Origin: Clostridia bacterium
GTDB lineage: Bacteria > Bacillota > Clostridia > Oscillospirales > Acutalibacteraceae
Assembly: GCA_017399065.1 (NCBI GenBank)
Contig: JAFQEL010000047.1
Location: 1 to 43,801, forward strand
DNA: 43,801 nucleotides
Direction of reading: 5' to 3'
Each line of letters begins with the position of its first letter. Positions within the stretch are counted from its first letter, which is position 1. The translations under genes were made by a program, and so were the position numbers. Positions 1 to 6,803 of this stretch are shown here, piece by piece. The notes under the pieces were generated by a model. It saw only the letters and a program-made list of their open reading frames with translations. It searched no databases and had not been told where the DNA came from.

Positions 1-243
1 GCCGTTTTGCTCTGTATATTTACCCCAGACGAGAATCGGTGCGGTGTCGTCTTTGAGCTTCGGGTCGGTGTAATCACGCTCGTTTGAACACATAGTGATA
101 TCCGCCCAAGGGATGCACGAAAAGACAATCTGCGATTCTCTTAATCCGCCGAGAGAATATACCGATAACGGATTATTTTCACTTTCCTTGCGTGCATTTT
201 TTGCAAACTCAATAATATCTCCGTCGCAGGGGAGCGACACCAT
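1..243 (-). pseudogene. Chloramphenicol acetyltransferase-like fragment, runs off the left edge
   Basis: Read leftward from an ATG at 243, the frame stays open to the window edge (about 80 residues). It contains FSCIPWADIT followed by APILVWGKYTEQNG. These match the second half of trimeric CatA-type acetyltransferases, where an S-x-IPW segment is followed by a P-I-x-x-GKY segment before the catalytic HHAVCDG, which would lie outside the window. An in-frame TAA lies about three codons before the ATG, and all frames upstream are broken. The first 120 or so residues that the family normally has are therefore missing. I read this as a 5'-truncated remnant; a divergent short relative is possible. 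The remnant borders a mosaic accessory region. Confidence 0.45.
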
Positions 244-352
244 ATTCCTTTATTTTCTGCTCTTTTTCTGCGTACTTAGAATGCACATCAAAATCATTCC
301 TAAAAATATAAACGACATTTTTATATCCGTATAATGAATAAAAATGTTAAAA

Positions 353-383
353 TATATACGTACTTTGTACGTGATTTGTACGT
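353..383 (+). promoter_or_regulatory. Three 11-bp iterated repeats (TNTNTACGT) before a two-gene unit
   Basis: TTTGTACGT occurs exactly at 364-372 and 375-383. A 7-of-9 match (TATATACGT) sits one further 11-bp step upstream at 353-361. The 11-bp period puts all three on one helix face. They lie about 60 bp before the gene at 442, so they could be operator or iteron sites. The protein that binds them is unknown. Confidence 0.5.
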
Positions 384-441
384 AATTATCCTTTACACTG
401 TAGCTTGTCTTTTGACAAAAACAAATGAAAGGATATATTGA

Positions 442-957
442 ATGGAAAAGAATCTTGAAAAGCTTGCAGTCCGATTGAAAGAAGAATCTTTCAAAGCCTA
501 CAAATTACCGCCGGATATTACTGATAAGTTCCTTAACCTTACTCCGATTGCGTTCCCTTTTGCAAAAGCATTAATTAAGTCACTTGTTCCTGACGCTACG
601 GAAGAATTCATTTCAGAACAATTGACATTCTTTTATCTTGGTAGAATCCCCAATATTGAACTGAACGAAAACGAATTCTTTGCCCGAGACAATAGTTTTG
701 CCGACACCCGTAAAGGAACGGTTATCAGGTACGACCCGAATCGACTCCCAATTGTGGGTTATGCCGTTGTTGAATTCGCAGACGAACTTTTTGTTGCCTT
801 TATAAGCCCTAAATCCGATAATATGGTTAAGCTTATTTTTAACGATGAGCATGAAGCTTTGTTATTGCCGGAAGAGTTGCTTACCGTGAAAGGTACACCT
901 GTAAGTTACCGCTTGCCCGGCGAAACGGAGTATAATCCAATCAAAACTTTGGTCTGA
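442..957 (+). CDS. Hypothetical protein, 171 aa
   Basis: I do not recognise this family. The start ATG has an SD-like AAAGGA about 9 bases upstream. The protein has no signal peptide or membrane segment. The N-terminal 60 residues look helical and amphipathic (EKLAVRLKEESFKAYKL, then a hydrophobic FPFAKALIKSLV stretch). The C-terminal half is beta-rich with short charged turns (YAVVEFADELFVAFISP, VKLIFNDEHEALLLPEELL). The gene is followed 12 bp later by a DUF6809-like gene and then a strong hairpin, so the two probably form a small operon. It sits downstream of three 11-bp repeats. The setting among toxin-antitoxin and TIR genes suggests a mobile-element accessory gene, but the function cannot be inferred. 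Confidence 0.75.
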   Translation: MEKNLEKLAVRLKEESFKAYKLPPDITDKFLNLTPIAFPFAKALIKSLVPDATEEFISEQLTFFYLGRIPNIELNENEFFARDNSFADTRKGTVIRYDPNRLPIVGYAVVEFADELFVAFISPKSDNMVKLIFNDEHEALLLPEELLTVKGTPVSYRLPGETEYNPIKTLV

Positions 958-969
958 AAGGTAATGCAA

Positions 970-1239
970 ATGGGATTTATCGAAGATTTTTATTACGGCA
1001 ATCTTGAACCGCAAATGCGTGAAATCAAGAAAAACTCAGACTTTCAAAAGGACTTCAATAAGCTTTGTGAGATAGAATCAGTACTTAAAGAAAAACTTAC
1101 AGATGCCGAAAAAAGTCTTTTTATTGAGTATGTAAACCTATGGGGAATTATATCCGGAGACATCGACTTTGACAGCTATAAAATAGGCTTCAGACACGGT
1201 GCACGTTTTGCTTTGGATGCGTTTTGCACAGATAACTGA
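970..1239 (+). CDS. DUF6809-like small protein
   Basis: The start is set at the second ATG (970), because SD-like GAAAGG at 956-961 is correctly spaced for it and too close to the ATG at 964. The product is about 89 residues, with an N-terminal FIEDFYYGNLEP signature and a C-terminal YKIGFRHGARFALDAF segment. Both are typical of the small helical DUF6809 family that I know from Firmicutes conjugative elements and prophages; no function is established. It follows the gene at 442 by 12 bp, and a GC-rich hairpin ends the unit. A second, truncated member of the same family lies on the other strand at 31486-31662. The two share the FYYGN-x-EP motif, which supports both calls. Confidence 0.7.
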   Translation: MGFIEDFYYGNLEPQMREIKKNSDFQKDFNKLCEIESVLKEKLTDAEKSLFIEYVNLWGIISGDIDFDSYKIGFRHGARFALDAFCTDN

Positions 1240-1252
1240 ATAAAACAGCAAA

Positions 1253-1280
1253 AGCCCGCAGGCATCAACACCTGCGGGCT
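1253..1280 (+). terminator. Strong hairpin terminator
   Basis: A perfect 10-bp stem, AGCCCGCAGG paired with CCTGCGGGCT, has an 8-base loop. It starts 14 bases after the stop codon of the DUF6809-like gene. No clear T-run follows, so termination may be less than complete. Confidence 0.65.
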
Positions 1281-1426
1281 GCCTTAGTGAAAACCTAAGA
1301 AAACACTAAAAGCAAAATACTTTTGGGTTAGAATTGTTAATAACGGTAATAATAACAGAGTTTCATACAAATAACAATTTATATACTGAGAAAAATATTT
1401 TTTTGAATCATAGAAAATTTATTCGC

Positions 1427-1455
1427 TTGACAAAAGAACAAATGTTCGCTATAAT
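1427..1455 (+). promoter_or_regulatory. Consensus promoter with LexA/SOS box in the spacer
   Basis: TTGACA at 1427-1432 and TATAAT at 1450-1455 are separated by exactly 17 bp. The spacer holds GAACAAATGTTC at 1436-1447. This matches the Gram-positive LexA (DinR) core GAAC-N4-GTTC, so LexA bound there would block RNA polymerase. What follows is not a DNA-repair gene but a 19-codon open frame and a small hairpin, then a HigB/HigA-type locus about 150 bp further on. Confidence 0.75.
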
Positions 1456-1464
1456 AATTCAGAA

Positions 1465-1524
1465 ATGTCCTTACAAATGGCGAATCAAGGTGCACCTTAC
1501 CTTGAATTTAAAAAAGTTACCTGA
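1465..1524 (+). other. Possible 19-codon leader peptide on the SOS transcript
   Basis: An ATG 9 bases after the -10 box opens a 19-codon frame (MSLQMANQGAPYLEFKKVT) that stops at TGA 1522-1524. The predicted transcript start (about 1461) leaves almost no leader, so initiation would be near-leaderless. The peptide is not hydrophobic, unlike type I toxins such as TisB. It may be a regulatory leader, the stub of a lost SOS gene, or not translated at all. Confidence 0.3.
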
Positions 1525-1539
1525 AAGGTAATATTTTTT
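1517..1539 (+). terminator. Small intrinsic terminator after the SOS promoter
   Basis: TTACCT (1517-1522) and AGGTAA (1526-1531) form a 6-bp stem with a 3-base loop, followed by TATTTTTT. Together with the promoter at 1427-1455 it would define an SOS-induced transcript of only about 75 nt, unless readthrough carries on into the HigB-like gene. Confidence 0.45.
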
Positions 1540-1617
1540 GAAAATATATATTTACTTACACAGTAAAGTATGGTACTATATATATGAAATCCGGAAAGGT
1601 GGGTGTATAACTCTTTA

Positions 1618-1971
1618 ATGGAGATAAAGTACAAGAACAAAAAAACACAAAAACAATGCACAAATCTCGACTACGCCAAAAAGGAATTTAACCAAAACAT
1701 TGCTACTTTATTGTTTTCTCGAATAAACTTTATCGAGAATGCAGAAAGTTTTGCTGATATCGTCAATCATCCTTCATTTCATTTTCATGGGTTGTCAGGT
1801 AAGCTGCAAGGTTTTTATGCTATAGATTTAGGAAGAAAATTAGGTTTTCGATTAATAATAGAACCACTAAATGAAAAAGAAGAATCACTGAAAGAAGAAA
1901 AAGATATAGAAATAATAAAACAGTGTACAAAAATTGTAATAGTGGTGGAGGTGAGTAATCATTATGAATAA
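1618..1971 (+). CDS. HigB/RelE-type toxin
   Basis: The product is a type II toxin-antitoxin toxin of the RelE/ParE superfamily, in which known members are ribosome-dependent mRNA interferases. The core LSGKLQGFYAIDLGRKLGFR (about residues 60-80) matches the L-x-G-x-x-x-G-x-x-x-I-x-L-x-x-x-x-R-L segment of HigB proteins. The ATG at 1618 is chosen over a GTG at 1603 because the purine-rich SD (AAAGGTGG, 1595-1602) abuts the GTG. The protein is basic and Lys-rich in its first 30 residues and lacks membrane segments. It overlaps the next gene by 8 bp, so the two are translationally coupled in the toxin-first order typical of higBA. The charged Glu/Lys insertion near the C-terminus is unusual. The function is by homology only. 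Confidence 0.75.
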   Translation: MEIKYKNKKTQKQCTNLDYAKKEFNQNIATLLFSRINFIENAESFADIVNHPSFHFHGLSGKLQGFYAIDLGRKLGFRLIIEPLNEKEESLKEEKDIEIIKQCTKIVIVVEVSNHYE

Positions 1972-3052
1972 TAAAGAATATAAAAACATCATAGCATTTC
2001 ACCCGGGCTTTTACATTGAGGAAATAATTGAAGATTTAGAAATGACCCAAGAGGAGTTTGCCAAAAGGTTAGATGTTTCTGCAAAAACAATAAGCAAATT
2101 AGTTAATGCTCAAATTTCTTTATCTGATGATATTGCATCAAGAATATCTATAATGTTGGGTATAAATACAGAAACCTTAATTAATTTGCAAAAGACATAT
2201 GATTTAAAACTTTTAGAAATTGAAAAAACAAAGAAGTTTGATACTCAAAAAACAATTGTAAAAGAAATTGATTACAATTATTTTGTTAGAAACGGTATTC
2301 TTTCTGCTGCAAAAAACATTGAAGAAAAAATCGAAAGCCTTTGTTCATATTTAATGGTGAGCGATTTATCTTTATTAAAAAAGCCAGACTTATTAGCAAG
2401 TTTTAGAACATCAGTTCAAAATGTTACGGAGAAGAATATAATAAACGCCAATGTGTGGTTGCAAACAGCAATAAATTTTGGGCTTAAAAAGGTGGTAAAG
2501 CCTTTTGATGAAAAGAAACTCAAAGCAGCAATACCTGAAATACGTTCAATGACTATAATGAACCCTAAAGAATTTTTACCCAAACTGGAAGAAATTTTTA
2601 AGGAGTGCGGGGTTGCTTTTGTACTTTTACCTTCGCTGAAAAACTGTGGTGTGAATGGTGTTGTTAAATGGTGTGATGACAAAGTTATTTTGGCAATTAA
2701 TGATCGAAATTCCTTTGCAGATACGTTTTGGTTTTCCTTATTCCATGAAATAGGTCATGTATTTCAAAAGAAAAAAACCAAAATTATAATCAATGATAAG
2801 AACTTGTCACAAACAAGCGAAACATTGGAAAATGAAGCTGATCAATATGCAAGAGATGTTTTATTTTCTCAAACAGAGTATGAAAGTCTTTTGGATTGTG
2901 ATTCACATAATATTACGTATGAGAGAATTTGCTCTTTTGCTCAAAAATCAGGCATTCATCCTGGAATTATTATTGGTAGATTACAACACGATAAAATTAT
3001 TCCGTATTCTCTATTTACAACCAAAAGAGAGAAGTACCAAATTATTATGTAA
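1964..3052 (+). CDS. HigA-type antitoxin fused to ImmA/IrrE (M78) metallopeptidase
   Basis: The product has 362 aa. Residues about 10-80 form a HigA-like helix-turn-helix (FHPGFYIEEIIEDLEMTQEEF, then SAKTISKLVNAQ). Residues about 215-330 form an ImmA/IrrE-type zinc peptidase with the HEIGH motif at 261-265 and a downstream Glu in the ENEADQYA segment as the likely third zinc ligand. The active-site residues look intact. In ICEBs1-type systems ImmA proteases cleave a phage-like repressor after DNA damage. Here the protease is attached to the antitoxin's own DNA-binding domain, as in some known HigA variants. It overlaps the toxin gene by 8 bp. The perfect SOS box 0.5 kb upstream makes a DNA-damage link plausible but unproven. 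Confidence 0.85.
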   Translation: MNNKEYKNIIAFHPGFYIEEIIEDLEMTQEEFAKRLDVSAKTISKLVNAQISLSDDIASRISIMLGINTETLINLQKTYDLKLLEIEKTKKFDTQKTIVKEIDYNYFVRNGILSAAKNIEEKIESLCSYLMVSDLSLLKKPDLLASFRTSVQNVTEKNIINANVWLQTAINFGLKKVVKPFDEKKLKAAIPEIRSMTIMNPKEFLPKLEEIFKECGVAFVLLPSLKNCGVNGVVKWCDDKVILAINDRNSFADTFWFSLFHEIGHVFQKKKTKIIINDKNLSQTSETLENEADQYARDVLFSQTEYESLLDCDSHNITYERICSFAQKSGIHPGIIIGRLQHDKIIPYSLFTTKREKYQIIM

Positions 3053-3079
3053 AACAAACTGATAATATCATTTTATTTC

Positions 3080-3130
3080 AACTAAAAAGTCATACAAGCT
3101 GATCCCGAGTCACTTGTATGGCTTTTAGTT
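3080..3130 (+). terminator. Imperfect hairpin after the HigA/protease gene
   Basis: AACTAAAA and CATACAAG on the left pair with CTTGTATG and TTTTAGTT on the right, separated by a small internal loop. It begins 28 bases after the stop codon. No strong T-run follows. Confidence 0.5.
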
Positions 3131-3163
3131 ATCAAAGAATATTTTTGTGTCAGCTAATAAAAG

Positions 3164-3337
3164 TTAGCTGACATATCTCTCATAAAACTCCGTTATGCCA
3201 AAAAGGAACTTTTCTGACACTGTCAATGATGTATGTAAAGGGTCGCCTTCACGGATACGCATTGTTCTTCTGATTTCTTTCGGAATGACTACCCTGCCAA
3301 GGTCGTCTATTCTTCTCACAATTCCAGTTGCTTTCAT
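3164..3337 (-). pseudogene. Truncated AbrB/SpoVT-family regulator (left copy)
   Basis: A 57-codon frame starts at an ATG at 3337 (SD AAGGAGA). Its first 34 residues are a textbook SpoVT/AbrB N-terminus: MKATGIVRRIDDLGRVVIPK, then EIRRTMRIREGDPL. This is the swapped-hairpin DNA-binding fold used by AbrB, Abh and SpoVT. After GDPL the family normally continues with an E-hydrophobic beta strand. Here the sequence switches to unrelated residues (HTSLTVSEKF) and stops at a hairpin, TGTCAGCTAA/TTAGCTGACA (3148-3173). The 3' end has therefore probably been replaced or frameshifted. A second, shorter copy of the same gene start lies at 6173-6235. The leader (3350-3396) can form a hairpin that buries the SD. 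Confidence 0.6.
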
Positions 3338-3345
3338 AATATATA

Positions 3346-3400
3346 AAATCTCCTTGCTTTACAAATTTGTACTGTTAGTATCTGTAAAACAAGGAGATTT
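3346..3400 (-). promoter_or_regulatory. SD-masking inverted repeat in the AbrB leader (left copy)
   Basis: CTCCTTGCTTTACA (3350-3363) and TGTAAAACAAGGAG (3383-3396) are near-perfect inverted repeats, and pairing extends outward for about four bases (AAAT/ATTT). On the minus strand the 3' arm holds the AAGGAGA Shine-Dalgarno of the AbrB frame, so folding would hide the ribosome site. The arrangement is conserved in the second copy (6248-6294). It could equally be a dimeric operator. Confidence 0.5.
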
Positions 3401-3423
3401 ATACTTTATATGAGTTTTGGATT

Positions 3424-5955
3424 TTATGGTTTTTTAAATATATTTTTCATTCTTTTCAATAAAGACAACTTGTCTTTGGCAGGAGTTTGGAGTGGTTGTA
3501 ATTCGCCTAACCTTCTTTTTGCCACATCTCGTCGTTTCGCATAGTCTGAAATTTTAGGGTATTTTTCCGCAAGATAGGAAAAACCTTCATAAGCTGCTTC
3601 CAGATGTACCAGATCACCTTTTAAGGTTCCTATATTCATCTGTGAAAATGCGCGCTGATACAACACTGCACGGTCTTCCTCTTCAGATGAGAGGCTTCCT
3701 ATAATCTGCAAGGACCGATCGAAACATTTCATTGCTTCATCAAATCTTTTCAATATGCGATAAACATTCCCCAAATTATCATATGTGCAACAAAGATCTA
3801 TTTTATTCTGACGATCTTGCGTCGTTCCCACTAATTCCTCAAGGATATTGATTGCCTTAATAAACAATTCCACACCCGTTGCCACATTTCCTTTTGAAAT
3901 CATTATATTGGCCATATTGTTGTATGAGTCAGATAAATCTTTCTTGATTCCGTTTCCATCACTTTCTTCAACAAGCGTCTCTCTGATTTCCATAGCTTTT
4001 TGAGCCAAAATGAGTGCCTGCATATAATCACCGCGTGTAGCAAAAAACATCGAAAGATTGTTGTATGTAGTAGCCAAAGATACTTTTTCCTTATACAAGC
4101 CAGTGTCATCTACTACTTCTTTTTTAATACCAATCGATTCCAAATACAGTTGTAACGCCTGATCCGATTGACCAAGCATATCGCATATATCACCCATAGA
4201 AGAACAAACCATAGCCAGATTGCACCTATAAAAATTGTCCTTTGTATCCTCCCACAATTCTTGATATATTTCTTTTGCTTTTTGATATTGATTATATGCG
4301 TTGTTGCAATCGCCTCTTCGTTCATACACCTGCGCCATTCCTACGATAGTCGCTGCAATATTCTCCTTGCTTTCGCTAAGCGCTAAGGCGTGAAGGTATT
4401 CTTCTATAGCGTGGTTATATTGTCCTAATTTGCTGTAAGTCAAAGCCAACAAATTATACGTTGAGATTAGTTCAAACTTATAATTTCCACCATTTTCACT
4501 CAAACACAGCAAAAGCAAAATACTCGTGCATTCCATATACCTATCGATAGCGGGCTCCAATCTGCCCAGAGCAACAAGTGTATCAGCAAGACCTCTGCAC
4601 CACATATATTTGGCATATTTCATATCGGTTGCATTAAAATTGGCATGTACCTCCTCTAATTTGTTGCTTACTTTCAGGTATTGAGCTTTCGCTTCTTCGT
4701 TCATGCCGATATCATTGAACATCTCGCCGCATGTTACCACGGAGTCTAACCATGAATAGAATATCGTCTCATTTTGATCCACTTCATATGCTTTTTCTAA
4801 CTGTTCTGCAAGTCGCATTTGAAACACTATTGCTTGTTTAGCATCTGTCGAAACGCCAATACCATTTTGGTATAATGACACTAATTTTTTCGTCGCCTCG
4901 ATAACCCCATTTTCCGAAGCGGTGCTAATGAGCTCTCTGGCATACTCGTAATCCAACTCTACATCTATACCATCCAGATAGGCAAGGCCGATTAGGAAAT
5001 TGTGCTCTGGTGTATTATTAGTAGTAATAGCCATACGAGAGATAGCATCAATCAATCGTGTTCGAAATTCTGAATCACTGGAATTTACATAATCCTGTAT
5101 GTTGATTGCAGATAACGCTTTTTTGTCCGTTTTTTCCATTTCTACCGCAAAGATATCGGTGCCTTTTTCTTCTTTTTTCTTTCGAGCAAGAGGCAATTCG
5201 GTGGAAATTACATAGTTGTCCCGTTCTTCGCCGTTTTCGTCAACAACTTTTTCCAGAAGTTGAGGAGTAACAAGCAGAGTGAAAAGTTTGCAATCGTCTA
5301 ATACTTTTTCAATATTTTCTTTGAAACTTTCGCCCGGAGTTAAAAATTCATCAAACCAGATGGCAATATCACGGCATTCGGGATTGCTATGGATAAGGCG
5401 CATCAGCTCATTGGCATACTTGCGGTCTTTTTTACGGTAGCTCAAAAATATGTAAGCATCAAACGCCGCACGAACACGCTTTGCGAGCTCATCGCTGATA
5501 AGTACGGACTCCAAATACTTTTTAAGCTTTTCTTCATAGGAGATTTCAGTTAAATCGGTGCTATAGGGATTAAGATATTGCAATTCACCGAATTTATCGG
5601 GTTTAGAATAGAACTCATCAATACCCGGTTCCATCATAATGGGCAGAACGGGAATATGTTCTTTCAAAGCATACGGAATATCTTCATCCATCGCACGATT
5701 GGGCGTAGTTAAAAGTTTAAATGTAACAGGAATCACAAACAGGTTATTGCGTCCGAGATCAACTTGTTTGTCGTCATCAGCAATGATCGCGGTCATATCC
5801 TCTGTATAATAAATAGCACAATCGTGGGTTTTGAAAATATCATCGCAAATCTTTTTGAAATGTTTCTCAAAATCATCCGGATGACAAGTAAAATATACCC
5901 TTGGCTTTTTATCAATATCCACCTTATTTTTCGTCTCAACCTTAAAAACGGCCAT
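3424..5955 (-). CDS. TIR-TIR-Sel1-TPR protein, putative NADase immune effector
   Basis: The product has 843 aa and no signal peptide. Residues about 17-152 form a first TIR-like fold (RVYFTCHPDDFEKHF) and about 164-265 a second, canonical TIR (AYIFLSYRKKD, then WFDEFLTPGESF). E203 in FDEFLTPG occupies the position of the catalytic glutamate of NAD-cleaving TIR domains, and the first TIR lacks a comparable motif. Residues about 316-386 hold Sel1-type repeats (GLAYLDGIDVE, LVSLYQNGIGVS), and about 400-830 carry many TPR repeats (LALTYSKLGQYNHAIEEYLHA). I recall similar architectures being common and uncharacterised in gut Clostridia. A TPR sensor controlling a TIR effector is inference. The gene lies between two damaged AbrB gene starts in the same orientation. 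An extended -10 (TGGTATAAT) about 75 bases upstream is a plausible own promoter. Confidence 0.85.
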   Translation of the reverse strand: MAVFKVETKNKVDIDKKPRVYFTCHPDDFEKHFKKICDDIFKTHDCAIYYTEDMTAIIADDDKQVDLGRNNLFVIPVTFKLLTTPNRAMDEDIPYALKEHIPVLPIMMEPGIDEFYSKPDKFGELQYLNPYSTDLTEISYEEKLKKYLESVLISDELAKRVRAAFDAYIFLSYRKKDRKYANELMRLIHSNPECRDIAIWFDEFLTPGESFKENIEKVLDDCKLFTLLVTPQLLEKVVDENGEERDNYVISTELPLARKKKEEKGTDIFAVEMEKTDKKALSAINIQDYVNSSDSEFRTRLIDAISRMAITTNNTPEHNFLIGLAYLDGIDVELDYEYARELISTASENGVIEATKKLVSLYQNGIGVSTDAKQAIVFQMRLAEQLEKAYEVDQNETIFYSWLDSVVTCGEMFNDIGMNEEAKAQYLKVSNKLEEVHANFNATDMKYAKYMWCRGLADTLVALGRLEPAIDRYMECTSILLLLCLSENGGNYKFELISTYNLLALTYSKLGQYNHAIEEYLHALALSESKENIAATIVGMAQVYERRGDCNNAYNQYQKAKEIYQELWEDTKDNFYRCNLAMVCSSMGDICDMLGQSDQALQLYLESIGIKKEVVDDTGLYKEKVSLATTYNNLSMFFATRGDYMQALILAQKAMEIRETLVEESDGNGIKKDLSDSYNNMANIMISKGNVATGVELFIKAINILEELVGTTQDRQNKIDLCCTYDNLGNVYRILKRFDEAMKCFDRSLQIIGSLSSEEEDRAVLYQRAFSQMNIGTLKGDLVHLEAAYEGFSYLAEKYPKISDYAKRRDVAKRRLGELQPLQTPAKDKLSLLKRMKNIFKKP

Positions 5956-6020
5956 AATCTTTTCTCCTAAAAATTATTCTTAACCTATATAACGTATTAA
6001 TTCTGCATTTTTCGCATAAT

Positions 6021-6028
6021 ATTATACC
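6021..6028 (-). promoter_or_regulatory. Extended -10 of the TIR gene promoter
   Basis: On the minus strand the sequence reads TGGTATAAT, an extended -10 element, about 65-75 bases before the TIR gene start codon. I see no convincing -35 hexamer, which fits an extended -10 promoter. Confidence 0.4.
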
Positions 6029-6051
6029 ATAAATATGATCTCATTACAATA

Positions 6052-6085
6052 AGCAAAGGCGAGGTGAAATTCACCTCGCTTTTGC
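6052..6085. terminator. GC-rich hairpin upstream of the TIR gene
   Basis: GCGAGGTGAA (6059-6068) pairs perfectly with TTCACCTCGC (6070-6079), and the flanking AGCAAA/TTTTGCT extends the stem. On the minus strand it lies downstream of the right AbrB remnant and could be that gene's original terminator, insulating the TIR gene. Confidence 0.5.
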
Positions 6086-6123
6086 TATGTATAAAAACCG
6101 CTCGAAAACCTTCTTTTGATACC

Positions 6124-6201
6124 CTTGTGTTCAATAGGGCAAACTAACAAAAAACTAATGTTTATGCGGGTTTCAGGCGGTTTGCCCTATTATAACACAA
6201 G
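6124..6201. repeat. Inverted-repeat insert breaking the right AbrB copy
   Basis: CTTGTGTTCAATAGGGCAAAC (6124-6144) is the inverted repeat of 6180-6201 with one inserted base, and 35 bases lie between the arms. The right arm begins exactly where the AbrB-like reading frame at 6173-6235 loses homology (after codon 10). It could be a small palindromic insertion (MITE-like) or a rearranged hairpin. Confidence 0.45.
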
Positions 6202-6235
6202 CTTTGATTCTGCGAACAATTCCTGTTGCTTTCAT
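6173..6235 (-). pseudogene. AbrB/SpoVT gene start remnant (right copy)
   Basis: From an ATG at 6235 the first ten codons read MKATGIVRRI, identical to the left copy at the protein level. Then the frame runs into the inverted-repeat insert and stops after 20 codons. The upstream leader (6236-6300) is clearly homologous to 3338-3400, including the SD-masking inverted repeat CTCCTTGTTTTACA / TGTGAAACTTGGAG. The two copies are in the same orientation on either side of the TIR gene. Confidence 0.6.
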
Positions 6236-6371
6236 ATAAATATCTTTCTCCTTGTTTTACAAAATCGTGTTGTTAGGATATGTGAAACTTGGAGATTTAT
6301 ACTGCTTGCGATTTGCTTTTTAATTCAGATATGGTATAATAAAATAAATATTTTTTTGTGAGGAATGTAAA

Positions 6372-6767
6372 ATGGATGTGTTCGGTATTATATCATTGGT
6401 AATTTCAATTATCAGTTTATTGGCGGTACTTTATCAAAACCTGAACTTGAAGCAAACAATAAACAATCAGATTTACCAAAGCTTTGTAGCAAACTCACTG
6501 GAGATAGACAGAATATTAATTGAAAAACCGTATTTAAGAAAATACGTATATTACGGTGAGCCTGTAGATCAGAACACGGAAAATATTGACGAAATAATGT
6601 CATTTATAGAACTGATAATAGACATATCCGAAAACATTGAAATTTACAAGAAATATATTCCTGAATCAAGAAAAGAAGGCTGGCTTACATTTATAGAAGA
6701 CGTGAAGAAAACACCTGCCTATAAACTCTATTGGAAAAAGCATGGCACATGGTACAAAGAAAATTAA
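6372..6767 (+). CDS. Hypothetical membrane-anchored protein, 131 aa
   Basis: I do not recognise the family. Residues about 4-22 form one hydrophobic segment (FGIISLVISIISLLAVLYQ) with a short N-terminal cytoplasmic side. The remaining 105 residues are soluble, acidic and helical. The pattern NNQIYQSFVANSLEIDRIL, followed by PYLRKYVYYG, resembles bacterial single-pass proteins of unknown function that I have seen next to signalling or defence genes. An SD (GAGGAA) lies 8 bases before the ATG, and an extended -10 TGGTATAAT is just upstream, so it has its own promoter. It is transcribed away from the TIR gene. Whether the two are functionally linked is unknown. Confidence 0.65.
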   Translation: MDVFGIISLVISIISLLAVLYQNLNLKQTINNQIYQSFVANSLEIDRILIEKPYLRKYVYYGEPVDQNTENIDEIMSFIELIIDISENIEIYKKYIPESRKEGWLTFIEDVKKTPAYKLYWKKHGTWYKEN

Positions 6768-6803
6768 GCACAAGCAGCACAATCAATGAAAGCAGGTAAC
6801 ATT

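Noticed and set aside
1334-1531. A 65-codon open frame across the SOS promoter
   Set aside because: It runs through the -35, LexA box and -10, has no SD and low-complexity content. The promoter reading explains the DNA better.
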